From assembly GCF_014163735.1 (NCBI RefSeq), contig NZ_JACJDV010000006.1, positions 1 through 64,000 on the forward strand: 64,000 nucleotides of DNA. The letters are read 5' to 3'. A program made the translations under genes and the position numbers. The stretch comes from Shewanella sp. SR44-3. Its GTDB lineage: Bacteria; Pseudomonadota; Gammaproteobacteria; Enterobacterales; Shewanellaceae. The notes under the pieces were generated by a model. The model worked only from the letters and a program-made list of their open reading frames with translations, made no database searches and was not told where the DNA came from. Below are positions 37,390 through 46,339 of this stretch, piece after piece. How positions within the stretch are numbered: the stretch's first letter is position 1; each line of letters begins with the position of its first letter.

Positions 37390-37418
37390 ATTATAGACTA
37401 ATGTACGCACTTTGTAAA
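37390..37418 (-). promoter_or_regulatory. rplJL-rpoBC promoter
   Basis: TTTACA (37413-37418), 17-bp spacer, TATAAT (37390-37395), then GCGCGCAC. It starts 1 bp beyond the rplA stop. The same bases form a near-perfect inverted repeat (37378-37414), so the promoter lies inside a hairpin-forming palindrome. Confidence 0.8.
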
Positions 37419-37419
37419 A

Positions 37420-38121
37420 TTACTTAATGTCTTCCAAGCTACCTTGGTCAACCGCAACACCTGCACCCATAGTGGTAGAGATGCTGATTTTCTTCACGAA
37501 AACGCCTTTAGCAACAGCTGGCTTAGCTTTCTTAAGTGCTGACACTAAAGCTTCTAAGTTTTCTTTCAACTGTTCAGTCGTGAAGTCCACTTTACCGATA
37601 GTAGTGTGGATAATACCGTTCTTGTCATTTCTATAACGAACTTGACCCGCTTTGGCATTCTTAACTGCTTCAGCAACGTTAGGCGTTACTGTACCAGTTT
37701 TAGGGTTAGGCATTAAACCGCGTGGGCCTAAGATTTGACCTAACATACCAACAACGCGCATTGCATCTGGAGATGCGATAACTACGTCAAAGTTCATTTC
37801 ACCAGCTTTGATTTGCTCAGCCAGTTCTTCCATACCAACAAGTTCAGCGCCAGCAGCTTTTGCAGCTTCGGCATTGGCACCCTGTGTGAACACGGCAACA
37901 CGTACGTCACGACCAGTACCGTGTGGAAGTACAGTAGCACCACGCACGTTTTGATCAGATTTACGTGGATCAATACCAAGGTTTACAGCAACATCAACAC
38001 TTTCAACGAATTTAGCAGTAGCCAATTCTTTTAATAGTGAAACGGCTTCGTTGATATCGTAGCTCTTCATTCCATCCACTTTGTCGCGGATTACACGCAT
38101 ACGCTTAGTTAGCTTTGCCAT
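37420..38121 (-). CDS. rplA: 50S ribosomal protein L1
   Basis: 233 residues, [20 protein letters not shown], with the signature [20 protein letters not shown]. It forms the L1 stalk and in E. coli represses rplKA by binding their mRNA. A hairpin resembling a possible L1 target lies upstream of rplK (38588-38604). Confidence 0.98.
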   Translation of the reverse strand: MAKLTKRMRVIRDKVDGMKSYDINEAVSLLKELATAKFVESVDVAVNLGIDPRKSDQNVRGATVLPHGTGRDVRVAVFTQGANAEAAKAAGAELVGMEELAEQIKAGEMNFDVVIASPDAMRVVGMLGQILGPRGLMPNPKTGTVTPNVAEAVKNAKAGQVRYRNDKNGIIHTTIGKVDFTTEQLKENLEALVSALKKAKPAVAKGVFVKKISISTTMGAGVAVDQGSLEDIK

Positions 38122-38125
38122 TATC

Positions 38126-38554
38126 TTAGTCCTCTACTACCAAACCCATTGAACGTGCAGTACCTTCAATTGTGCGAGTCATCGCTTCAACATCGGCGCC
38201 AGTCATATCAGCTGCTTTCAGCTCTGCAATTTCTTGCACTGCGTTACGCTTGATAGTACCCACTTTTACTGTGTTCGGACGAGCAGAACCAGACTTCAAG
38301 TTCGCTGCTTTAAGCAGTAAGTAAGATGCTGGAGGCGTCTTAGTTTCGAACGTGAATGAACGATCGCTGTATACAGTGATTACCACTGGAATTGGCATGC
38401 CCTTTTCCATTTTTTCTGTACGTGCGTTGAACGCTTTACAGAATTCCATGATGTTCACGCCTTTTTGACCCAAAGCTGGACCAACTGGTGGTGAAGGGTT
38501 CGCAGAACCAGATTTAACTTGTAGCTTAATATAAGCTTCAATTTTCTTTGCCAT
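38126..38554 (-). CDS. rplK: 50S ribosomal protein L11
   Basis: 142 residues, [20 protein letters not shown], with [20 protein letters not shown]. It is part of the GTPase-associated centre and needed for RelA activation on stalled ribosomes. Followed by rplA after 4 bp. Confidence 0.98.
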
Positions 38555-38631
38555 GTCGACATTTCCTCAGTTTGGGTTCAAACGCCTATTGGCGACATGC
38601 CAATATGCTCCCCTTGAAACAACGGGTGCGG

Positions 38632-38660
38632 ATTATACAAAACTCCATACCCGCAAACAA
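38632..38660 (-). promoter_or_regulatory. rplKA promoter
   Basis: TTGTTT (38655-38660), 17-bp spacer, TATAAT (38632-38637), discriminator CCGCACCCG. The leader contains the hairpin ATTGGC-ATGTC-GCCAAT (38588-38604), a candidate L1 binding site. Confidence 0.75.
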
Positions 38661-38682
38661 ATAGTTTTTGTGGTTATTTTAA

Positions 38683-39234
38683 TCAGCTTTTTTCAACTTG
38701 ATGAAAATCTAATTCCACTGGAGTCGAACGACCAAAGATCATTACCGACACCTTAACGCGATTCTTCTCGTAATCCACTTCTTCAATAGTACCGTTGAAG
38801 TCAGCAAATGGACCGTCACAAACGCGAACAACTTCACCAGGCTCATAAATAACGCGGTGAGTTGGAGACTCAATTGTGTCTTGTAAACGCTGAAGGATAG
38901 CATCGGCTTCTTTATCAGAAATTGGTGCTGGGCGATCTGAAGTGCCACCAATAAAGCCCATCACACGAGGGATGCTCTTTACTAAATGCCAACTGTCATC
39001 GTTCATTTCCATCTGCACTAACACATAACCTGGGAAGAACTTACGCTCACTCTTACGGCGTTGACCTGCACGCATTTCAACGACTTCTTCGGTAGGAACT
39101 AAGATCTCACCAAAATAGTCTTCCATGTTGTGCATTTTGATATGTTCAAGCAGGGTTTTAGATACACGACCTTCATACCCAGAAAAAGCTTGGATCACAT
39201 ACCATCTCTTTTTAACTTCTTTAACTTCAGTCAT
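38683..39234 (-). CDS. nusG: Transcription factor NusG
   Basis: 183 residues: N-terminal NGN domain ([19 protein letters not shown]) and C-terminal KOW domain ([20 protein letters not shown]). It couples transcription to translation and Rho and helps rRNA antitermination. It lies 9 bp after secE. Confidence 0.98.
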   Translation of the reverse strand: MTEVKEVKKRWYVIQAFSGYEGRVSKTLLEHIKMHNMEDYFGEILVPTEEVVEMRAGQRRKSERKFFPGYVLVQMEMNDDSWHLVKSIPRVMGFIGGTSDRPAPISDKEADAILQRLQDTIESPTHRVIYEPGEVVRVCDGPFADFNGTIEEVDYEKNRVKVSVMIFGRSTPVELDFHQVEKS

Positions 39235-39243
39235 TTAAGATGC

Positions 39244-39615
39244 CTATACGCCTGTGATTAAATTTACAAGTCGCAACAATATCGCGTCAAATCCCCATAG
39301 GATCAGCGCAACGATAGCGGTAGCAACCAGTACAATAAAGGTGGTGTTTAACGCTTCTTGACGCGTTGGCCAAACAACCTTGCGTACTTCAATGTGAGCT
39401 TCTTGAGCAAAAGCAAGTGCTTGCTTGCCCTTTTCAGTCTGAAGTGCAATCAAACCAGCAACTGCAAACGCGACGATTACGCCTAAAGCGCGAACGACAA
39501 CACTTGCCTCGCCAAACATTTGGTTGCCAATAATAGCAGCAGCTAGCAATACAATTGCTACGCCCCACTTCACGATATCCAGAGAATTAGTCTGGTTTTC
39601 AGTATTAGTTGTCAT
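39244..39615 (-). CDS. secE: Preprotein translocase subunit SecE
   Basis: 123 residues with three membrane helices (about 17-33, 41-59, 95-117), the long gammaproteobacterial form. The conserved cytoplasmic segment EVRKVVWPTRQEALNTT precedes the essential third helix. It clamps SecY, encoded at 12262. Confidence 0.97.
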   Translation of the reverse strand: MTTNTENQTNSLDIVKWGVAIVLLAAAIIGNQMFGEASVVVRALGVIVAFAVAGLIALQTEKGKQALAFAQEAHIEVRKVVWPTRQEALNTTFIVLVATAIVALILWGFDAILLRLVNLITGV

Positions 39616-39984
39616 CGGTTTATTCCGTTACTTACAGCGACCTAAGCTTATGGCTTGAAAGATATTTACACCTTACAAATATGCATTTCCGAGTTTTCCC
39701 TTAGAAATGCCTCAGCACAGGGTCAAAAATTCGGCCATAGATTGTATTCTTATTCAGCTTTGTTAGCAAGACAGAGTGTTTGGCTTAGGGACAAAAAGCC
39801 CAAATCTTAACGCGCCTTTACCAAAGCCAAACCAAATCGAACGCTTTTTAAGCAATCAAGATAATTATTGTGCCAAATACACGGAAAAAATTCACGGGAC
39901 TAAAGATGTGAATTATCAAGATAAAATTTATTTTATTGCGAATTTAACGACAGGATAAATAAAGTAGAATGAAGCTTGAAAAGT
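39616..39984. other. Gap where tufB would be expected
   Basis: 370 bp between tRNA-Gly and secE. Many gammaproteobacteria carry a tRNA and tufB here. I see no tuf remnant and no further tRNA, only AT-rich sequence and a promoter for secE (39741-39769). Confidence 0.6.
39741..39769 (-). promoter_or_regulatory. Probable secE-nusG promoter
   Basis: TTGCTA (39764-39769), 17-bp spacer, TACAAT (39741-39746), about 125 bp before secE. Confidence 0.5.
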
Positions 39985-40058
39985 TGGAGCGGACAGCGGG
40001 AATCGAACCCGCGTTATCAGCTTGGAAGGCTGGAGTAATACCATTATACGATGTCCGC
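39985..40058 (-). tRNA. glyT: tRNA-Gly(TCC)
   Basis: Minus-strand cloverleaf starting GCGGACATCGTATAATGG, anticodon loop CTTCCAA (TCC), T arm GGGTTCGATTCCC, encoded CCA end. It closely matches E. coli glyT. Third of three tRNAs in one transcript. Confidence 0.95.
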
Positions 40059-40094
40059 GCACTAACTCGCCTAATGGCAAATTAGTTAAAAAAG

Positions 40095-40179
40095 TGGTGG
40101 AGGGAGAAGGATTCGAACCTTCGAAGGCTGAGCCGTCAGATTTACAGTCTGATCCCTTTGGCCACTCGGGAACCCCTCC
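40095..40179 (-). tRNA. tyrU: tRNA-Tyr(GTA)
   Basis: 85-nt class II tRNA starting GGAGGGGTTCCCGAGTGGCC, anticodon loop ACTGTAAAT (GTA), long variable arm, T arm GGTTCGAATCC and encoded CCA. It matches E. coli tyrU. Confidence 0.95.
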
Positions 40180-40188
40180 ACATAAATA

Positions 40189-40264
<76 letters not shown>

Positions 40265-40282
40265 GCATCATTTCGGGGACGG

Positions 40283-40311
40283 ATATTATGGAAATGTGCT
40301 CTAGAGTGCAA
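40283..40311 (-). promoter_or_regulatory. tRNA operon promoter
   Basis: TTGCAC (40306-40311), 17-bp spacer, TAATAT (40283-40288), then CCGTCCCC. The GC-rich discriminator is typical of stringently controlled tRNA promoters. The promoter lies about 20 bp before tRNA-Thr. Confidence 0.75.
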
Positions 40312-40493
40312 TAGCAAATTCGAAAAAAAACTAAAAAACTCGTTTAAGCGTTGCTTTTTTATCCTCAAGGGCTTTTTTTGGCTAAAAACCAACCGAGACT
40401 TCGTCCAGCTAATGGCAAATGCCGCCGTAACTATTGTTCCTATTAACACCTTGGTGTACTGTGCAAAACCAAGCGAAGAGAAAGGTTAAGATA

Positions 40494-41438
40494 GTGGCAA
40501 ACTCAATACAAGACGCACTTTATTTAGCATTTGAGCGTGAACAGTGGTCTGAACTGAGAAAATCAGTGCCGCTCACCTTGAGTGAAGCCGAGCTAACCCA
40601 GCTTAAAGGCATGAATGAAAAACTGTCTCTGAATGAAGTCACTGACATTTATCTACCTTTAAGCCGTTTACTTAATCTGATTGTCGGCGCCAAGCAGCAG
40701 CGCGGCCTAGTTATCGATAAATTTTTATCACAACAATCCCCAAAAAGCCCATACATCATCAGTATTGCTGGCAGTGTTGCTGTGGGAAAGAGCACCACTG
40801 CTCGTATCCTGCAAACATTATTGCAGCGCTGGCCAGAACACCCCAAAGTCGATTTAGTCACCACAGATGGCTTCTTATATCCTCTAGCAGAATTAAAACG
40901 CAGGGGGTTACTGCAACGCAAAGGCTTTCCTGAAAGCTATGATACTAAGCTGTTAGGTGAATTCATTTCCGCGGTGAAATCTGGGGATAATAGCGTCAAG
41001 GTGCCACTCTATTCCCACATCACCTACGACAGATTAACTGATCAGCAGCAAGTCATAGAACAACCAGACATCATCATTCTGGAAGGCTTAAACGTGTTGC
41101 AAACAGGGCTTGATACCTTAGTTGAGACCCGCAGGCCATTTGTGTCAGACTTTGTGGACTTCTCAATTTATGTGGATGCCGATGAGAGCTTATTGAAAGA
41201 TTGGTATCAACAGCGTTTTTTACAATTCCGCCACGGTGCCTTTAATGATCCTAGATCCTTTTTCCATCATTACGCTTCACTATCAGACGATGAAGCCAAT
41301 GCCATAGCCGCCAATATTTGGGACACGATAAACGCTCCCAATCTACAGCTCAATATTCGCCCCACCCGTGAGCGGGCTAAGCTTATCTTGAAAAAAGGCA
41401 AGGACCACCTCATTAGCCAAGTGTTAATGCGCAGATAA
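40494..41438 (+). CDS. coaA: Pantothenate kinase, type I
   Basis: First and rate-setting step of coenzyme A synthesis: ATP-dependent phosphorylation of pantothenate. 314 residues (E. coli 316). Walker A is SVAVGKSTT in [26 protein letters not shown] and [11 protein letters not shown] are family landmarks. I chose GTG 40494, with AAAGG upstream and the family N-terminus; the longer ATG at 40434 lies in the tRNA upstream region. Transcribed away from the tRNAs. Confidence 0.95.
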   Translation: MANSIQDALYLAFEREQWSELRKSVPLTLSEAELTQLKGMNEKLSLNEVTDIYLPLSRLLNLIVGAKQQRGLVIDKFLSQQSPKSPYIISIAGSVAVGKSTTARILQTLLQRWPEHPKVDLVTTDGFLYPLAELKRRGLLQRKGFPESYDTKLLGEFISAVKSGDNSVKVPLYSHITYDRLTDQQQVIEQPDIIILEGLNVLQTGLDTLVETRRPFVSDFVDFSIYVDADESLLKDWYQQRFLQFRHGAFNDPRSFFHHYASLSDDEANAIAANIWDTINAPNLQLNIRPTRERAKLILKKGKDHLISQVLMRR

Positions 41439-41458
41439 GCGCTGCTCCATACCATTAT

Positions 41459-41492
41459 AAAAAAGCCCAAGGCATCTGCCTTGGGCTTTTTT
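41459..41492. terminator. Bidirectional terminator between coaA and birA
   Basis: AAGCCCAAGGC-ATCT-GCCTTGGGCTT with A-tract before and T-tract after, between convergent genes. Confidence 0.92.
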
Positions 41493-41526
41493 ATAAAGCG
41501 AAGCAATACTGGATAGCCCTGCAGGG

Positions 41527-42489
41527 CTAAGTTTTAGCCCGTAAGCTAATCTCACCGCCGACAAACGTTTGCAGTCCCTGCGCAGTTTGCAGTAGTACGG
41601 CCCCTTGTTCATCTATCCCTTGATAAGTCCCAGTCACTTCATTAGGCGCCATCAATAAACTCACTTCACGGCCCATGAAAATATCATCCGCCTGCCAAGC
41701 ATCAATAAAATCTTTAAGGCCTGCGGCTTCAAAGCGTTTAAGGTCTTGTTTTAGTTGTTTATGCAGCGCAATAACTAACTCGGTTTTGTCTGGCATAGAC
41801 TCAAGGGTGGTTAAATCGCTCCAAGGCTGGTCGATAAGCTCACCTTGGCTGGCAGACATACTCATATTAATCCCAAAACCTATCACCAACTGACAGGCCT
41901 GCACAGGACTATTGATAAGTTCAATTAAAATACCCGCAAGCTTCTTGTCATTAAGGTAAATATCATTAGGCCACTTAAGCCCTAAGCCATTCACGCCCAT
42001 TTGCTTAAGCACAGCAACGATAGAACACGCCACTACCAAGCTTAATCCCATGGCTTGAGACATACCCTGCTCCAAACGCCAGTACATTGAAGCGTATATG
42101 TGGTGGCCATAGGGTGACAGCCATTGACGACCACGGCGACCACGGCCGGCAGACTGATATTCAGCCAGGCATATATCACCACTTTTGAGTTCAGGGCCAT
42201 GGGTGAGCATAAATCCGTTAGTGCTGGGTAAATCATTAAAATAAAAACAGCGATTATCTAATTGTTGCAGTAACTTAGCTTCATCAAGCAGACAAATGGG
42301 CGTGGCAAGCTTGTAACCTTTGCCCTTCACCGAATAAATATCTATACCGAACTCACCCATGGCTTCGATTTGTTGTTGGATAGCCGAACGCGAAATAGCT
42401 AATTTTTGGGCTAATTGCTCACCTGAAACAAAATACTCAGAAGAGAGTAACGCCAAAATCTGTCGCTTATTATGCCATTGAATACTCAT
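41527..42489 (-). CDS. birA: Biotin protein ligase and biotin operon repressor BirA
   Basis: 320 residues, bifunctional form. The N-terminal winged helix (about 1-60; LAQKLAISRSAIQQQIEAM) represses biotin genes; the central ligase domain has the biotinyl-AMP loop GRGRRGRQW (about 115-123) and LKWPNDIYLNDKKLAGIL; a C-terminal SH3-like domain follows. It overlaps murB by 4 bp, the common murB-birA pair of gammaproteobacteria. Confidence 0.96.
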   Translation of the reverse strand: MSIQWHNKRQILALLSSEYFVSGEQLAQKLAISRSAIQQQIEAMGEFGIDIYSVKGKGYKLATPICLLDEAKLLQQLDNRCFYFNDLPSTNGFMLTHGPELKSGDICLAEYQSAGRGRRGRQWLSPYGHHIYASMYWRLEQGMSQAMGLSLVVACSIVAVLKQMGVNGLGLKWPNDIYLNDKKLAGILIELINSPVQACQLVIGFGINMSMSASQGELIDQPWSDLTTLESMPDKTELVIALHKQLKQDLKRFEAAGLKDFIDAWQADDIFMGREVSLLMAPNEVTGTYQGIDEQGAVLLQTAQGLQTFVGGEISLRAKT

Positions 42490-43514
42490 AGATTTATCTC
42501 TCCCTGTCGCCCCATAACTCTGGGTTCTGGCTCTAATTTCACCCCGAATTTTGCCTCGACCTCAGCCATGACTTTTTTAGCTAAATCGCAAATATTTTCA
42601 CCTGTCGCGTTACCTTGATTAATCAACACCAGTGCCTGTGCTTTATGAACTGCAGCGCCGCCGACACTCGTGCCTTTCAGACCTGCTTGATCGATGAGCC
42701 AGCCCGCAGCAAGCTTAATCCGACTATCATCTTGAGCATAACCAACAATATCTGAGTGCTGTTTCATTAAATTAAGGTATTGCTGCGCCGAAATTAACGG
42801 GTTTTTAAAGAAACTGCCCACATTACCTATCACTTGCGGATCGGGCAGCTTTTCCTGACGCACTTGGCAGACACAATCAAAAATAGCCTGAGGCGTCACG
42901 GTTTCGGCTTCAAGATGCTGCAGCGGGCCATAACTGAGCAACGGCTGCCAGTGTTTTGCTAACTTGATTTGCACTTGGGTGATAACGATACGATTTTTAA
43001 GCTGCTGCTTGAAGATGGACTCGCGATAACCGAATTCGCAGGCAGTATTGTCTAGCCTTATCAGTGTCGCTGTTGATAAATCTTGATACTCAACCCAGTC
43101 ACACACTTGGCAAAACTCTACACCATAGGCGCCGATATTCTGAATTGGCGCGGCGCCAACCGTGCCCGGGATTAAGGCTAAATTCTCAAGCCCCGGCATA
43201 TTGCGTGCCAGGCAATATTCCACCAGCCCATGCCAAGACTCACCAGCCTGTACCGTCAGATAGAAATGGTCTTCATCTTCGCTTACCGCTATGCCTTTAG
43301 ACAGCACCTTTATTACTACACCATCGTAATCTTCGGTGAACACAAGATTCGATCCACCGCCTAGCACCAACATAGGTTTGTCGCCATCATAGGCACTTTG
43401 GCTCAATGAAATAAGCTCTTCACAGCAATGAGCCTCGTGCAAGGTATGGCAAGTTTGCGCCAAGCCTAAGGTATTGTGCATTTTTAGCGGGTAAGATAAT
43501 TTGTCAGCAGACAT
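42486..43514 (-). CDS. murB: UDP-N-acetylenolpyruvoylglucosamine reductase MurB
   Basis: FAD enzyme that reduces enolpyruvyl-UDP-GlcNAc to UDP-MurNAc in peptidoglycan synthesis. 342 residues from ATG 43514, equal to E. coli MurB, beginning MSADKLSYPLKMHNTLGLAQ. FAD-binding segments LVLGGGSNLVF and NLALIPGTVGAAPIQNIGAY are present. The frame continues upstream to 43613, but no ribosome binding site supports that start. Confidence 0.93.
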   Translation of the reverse strand: MSADKLSYPLKMHNTLGLAQTCHTLHEAHCCEELISLSQSAYDGDKPMLVLGGGSNLVFTEDYDGVVIKVLSKGIAVSEDEDHFYLTVQAGESWHGLVEYCLARNMPGLENLALIPGTVGAAPIQNIGAYGVEFCQVCDWVEYQDLSTATLIRLDNTACEFGYRESIFKQQLKNRIVITQVQIKLAKHWQPLLSYGPLQHLEAETVTPQAIFDCVCQVRQEKLPDPQVIGNVGSFFKNPLISAQQYLNLMKQHSDIVGYAQDDSRIKLAAGWLIDQAGLKGTSVGGAAVHKAQALVLINQGNATGENICDLAKKVMAEVEAKFGVKLEPEPRVMGRQGEINL

Positions 43515-43764
43515 AAGTATGAAATCAAAACTCATCAAAAAAGATAACCCATTGTAACCACTCGCACTCAATAAAGCTGCTATCAAACGCGCAAAACATG
43601 CCTCTGTAAACATGTAGGTTAATAAAGACGAGCTCTGTATTGACTCTGCATCGTAGCTGAAGTGCTGTTAAGCCCAGTGATAAAATTCTTATTAAAGCAT
43701 TCGCAATGCTGATTATAAAATCCAGCACCGCGAATGGTTACACTCAACATTTATACCAATGGGG

Positions 43765-45291
43765 TTATTTGGCAATGATTAGCAATGTGTTTGGCAGTAG
43801 AGATTTCTGAATTCCATCACTGACGCTGACTTCTAAGGTGTACCAACCTGGTAGATCCGGCGTAAACTCGGTTACTGACTGAGTTGGGGCACTAAATGTT
43901 CCTTCTGTGCCAGGATCTTTATCTGTCAAACGCCACTCAAAAATCATCGACTGACCTTCAGGATCTGTCGCCTGCGCCTCAAGTTTAGTAGGAGAACCTG
44001 CAATAACGTAGGTATCATAAATCACCTTAGTGATCACTGGTGGATGATTAACTGCAACCCGAATTCTTTTAGTGGCAGGCGCTGACGTTAGCTGATTGTC
44101 ACTGGCAGTCAAAGAGACTAAATAATCCCCTTTCGCATCTAGGTATAACTGTGTATTTTGCTGATTTGAGTTAGAGAATTGAGCGCTACTATCGCTAGGT
44201 TTAGAAACTAAGCTCCAGCTATAACTTAAGCTATCATTGTCAGGGTCAACTCCAACCCCTTGCAAGTTAATCGTTTCACCTTGTTTAGGTGAATTCGAAT
44301 TTAGATTGATGCTAACCACTGGGGAACGATTGGCAGCGGTCACCTGTAATTTCAGTTGTTTTTTATCTTGTAGCTTGCCATCACTGACAGTCAACTCTAC
44401 CTGATACTCACCTAAAGAATTCGCACTAAACTTTGCCTGTTGCGTTGCTGCCTGCTCCAGCTTAATTTCTGCACTATCAGGCTGTTGAATAACTTGCCAA
44501 CTAAAACTTAACGTATCACCGTCGGCATCCGTACTTTGAGCTGCAGACAATGTGAGCTCTTCATTAATTTTAAGCTCAGTACTCGCAGCAGTAATAGATG
44601 CCACTGGAGCCGTGTTGCTGGTAACACTAGTAGCCGTGATCACGCGCTGGACCACATCAGTGTTTTCATTTTGATCTTTGAGGCTTAACTGCACCTTATA
44701 TTCACCCAACTTGTCGGCGGTAAAATAAGTTTCCACTGTATTTGTGCTGGTCAGTGCCGCTTCGCTAGTGGCAGGTTTTTCTAATAAACTCCAGCTAAAA
44801 CGAGTATCAGCTGTTAAGCGGCTGCTTTCGCCTGAAAGCGTCACTATATTGCCCTGTTTTACCGTTTCGGCAGAAGAAATCACAGCTACAATCGTGCTAG
44901 CGTTTGTAGCGCCTGCAACCTGTAAGGCTAACTTTGCCTTATCATTTGCGCCTTTACCATCACTTACGGTTAGGCTTACTTGATATTCTCCAACCATAGT
45001 GACATTAAAACTCAACTGCTTATTTTTAGCATCACTCAAAGCCAATGCCATACCTTGAGGATCGCTAACCTGCCACAGATAGCTTAAACTGTCGCTATCA
45101 GGATCACTACTTTGCCCACCTTGAATTGAAACAAGATCTCCTATGCTAACTGAAGCGTTGTCTAATGACATTCTGGCTGTCGGTGCATTATTCACAGTCG
45201 AAGTTGTTGAAGCACCATCATCGGAGCCACCACCACAAGCAATCATACTGAGAGCCAAAAAAGGAAAGGCTAGATAAGATTTTATTTTCAT
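43765..45291 (-). CDS. Outer-surface lipoprotein with PKD/Ig-like repeats
   Basis: 508 residues. The signal peptide ends in lipobox LSMIAC with the acylated Cys at 19, then GGGSDDG, a linker common in Shewanella lipoproteins. It carries about five repeats of 90-100 residues (starting near 33, 130, 228, 322 and 415) with PKD landmarks such as SSDPDSDSLSYLWQVSDP and VSLTVSDGKG. Such domains mediate protein or polysaccharide contacts; there is no catalytic domain. It lies 200 bp downstream of luxI on the same strand, so co-expression is possible, but a link to the lanthipeptide island is unproven. Confidence 0.85.
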   Translation of the reverse strand: MKIKSYLAFPFLALSMIACGGGSDDGASTTSTVNNAPTARMSLDNASVSIGDLVSIQGGQSSDPDSDSLSYLWQVSDPQGMALALSDAKNKQLSFNVTMVGEYQVSLTVSDGKGANDKAKLALQVAGATNASTIVAVISSAETVKQGNIVTLSGESSRLTADTRFSWSLLEKPATSEAALTSTNTVETYFTADKLGEYKVQLSLKDQNENTDVVQRVITATSVTSNTAPVASITAASTELKINEELTLSAAQSTDADGDTLSFSWQVIQQPDSAEIKLEQAATQQAKFSANSLGEYQVELTVSDGKLQDKKQLKLQVTAANRSPVVSINLNSNSPKQGETINLQGVGVDPDNDSLSYSWSLVSKPSDSSAQFSNSNQQNTQLYLDAKGDYLVSLTASDNQLTSAPATKRIRVAVNHPPVITKVIYDTYVIAGSPTKLEAQATDPEGQSMIFEWRLTDKDPGTEGTFSAPTQSVTEFTPDLPGWYTLEVSVSDGIQKSLLPNTLLIIAK

Positions 45292-45494
45292 TACACGTCC
45301 TTGTTATTGTTTGATTTTTATCATCGCAGCCATCCTACGGCATTTATTTTTCGATAACAAAAAGTAAGTTGTTACATTTTATTAACTTAAAAATAAAACA
45401 TTTATTCATTTTTACTTACGATCATCATTTTTAACAAGCACTAAGTTATTCTCAATCACAGTTATCGTTATTGGAGCAGATAATGACAGCCTGA

Positions 45495-46076
45495 TTAACT
45501 GGCCATTTGTAAACTGTCATCAATATCTATCCACAATGCCACTGAGCGCTCTATACCTATTTGCAATGATTTTCCCGCGCCCATTCTGCGGGTTTTGACT
45601 CCCAACAAACGCAATATTCTTTCACAAGCCACTGTTGTTACTAGAACATAATGCTTAATCTCGTTCTCTCTAGCGAAGTCATAGAAGGATTTAACTAAGG
45701 CTGCTGTAGATGAGTTAACTAAGCCAGCGCCTTTTTCGCCATCGCCTTTACGTACGGTAAATCGACTAATTTCCCACACATCTTCACACAATGGTGCCGC
45801 TTCGCCCTGTAATAACTCAGGGAAAATATCTTTAAGCATATACTCACCTTGAGTCGGCAATGCACGCCAGCAACCAATGACATTATCGCTTTTATCCGTC
45901 ATAGCAATATGAGATACATTTAATTTATCGAAGTTATCTTTTTCCATACCATTTTCAGTTTTTACTTCCCAACCTAATCTCTGTTTGAATGTTTCATTTC
46001 TTAATTTAAATATCTGATCCAATATTTGATTGTTAACATTTGAAGACATTTTATTGATTACTGTTATTTTTGACAT
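45495..46076 (-). CDS. luxI: Acyl-homoserine-lactone synthase, LuxI family
   Basis: 193 residues. It makes an N-acyl-homoserine lactone from S-adenosylmethionine and acyl-ACP. All seven residues conserved in LuxI enzymes are present, offset by one from V. fischeri LuxI: R26, E45, D47, D50, R71, E102 and R105; F30 and W36 of the SAM region (ETFKQRLGW) are kept too. I prefer ATG 46076, with CGGTGA upstream, to the in-frame GTG at 46085. Divergent from the RibD-like gene across a region with two lux-box-like sites. LuxI is uncommon in Shewanella. The acyl chain cannot be told from sequence. Confidence 0.93.
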   Translation of the reverse strand: MSKITVINKMSSNVNNQILDQIFKLRNETFKQRLGWEVKTENGMEKDNFDKLNVSHIAMTDKSDNVIGCWRALPTQGEYMLKDIFPELLQGEAAPLCEDVWEISRFTVRKGDGEKGAGLVNSSTAALVKSFYDFARENEIKHYVLVTTVACERILRLLGVKTRRMGAGKSLQIGIERSVALWIDIDDSLQMAS

Positions 46077-46138
46077 TTTGATCACCGTTTCGTGTTTGAA
46101 AGTGAGATCAAAACTAAAAAAAATAACGCTGCTACATA

Positions 46139-46172
46139 ACTGTCAGTTGTGGGGATGTTAGATCTGACAGGT
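46139..46172 (-). promoter_or_regulatory. Lux-box-like site near luxI
   Basis: The minus strand reads ACCTGTCAGATCTAACATCC (46153-46172), 13 of 20 matches to the V. fischeri lux box, and shares GATCTAAC with the best site before the precursor array. Arms CTGTCAG (46140-46146) and CTGACAG (46164-46170) also form an inverted repeat. It lies about 85 bp before luxI, so autoinduction is likely but spacing to a -10 is unclear. Confidence 0.5.
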
Positions 46173-46262
46173 ACATTTAACGCTGTTTTCCTCTATTTTA
46201 TTTACTCCATATTTTGCGTGATGCGGTTAATTGCCAATGACGCTTTATTTGCCTAGCAAAGA

Positions 46263-46282
46263 CTCTGTCATATGTAACAGCT
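46263..46282 (+). promoter_or_regulatory. Lux-box-like site before the RibD-like/exporter operon
   Basis: CTGT-N8-ACAG core with CATATGTA inside (46265-46280). A -10-like TAATCT lies at 46305-46310, 35 bp from the box centre, the same spacing as in the precursor-array promoter, which fits class II-type LuxR activation overlapping -35. Confidence 0.5.
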
Positions 46283-46339
46283 AACCAAACCCTTCTTCAC
46301 TGGTTAATCTAGAAATATTAAAAACGTAGGTGGGACCTA

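Noticed and set aside
39776-39958. Possible tuf remnant or small gene before secE
   Set aside because: The translated frame has no EF-Tu motif such as GHVDHGKT and no ribosome binding site.
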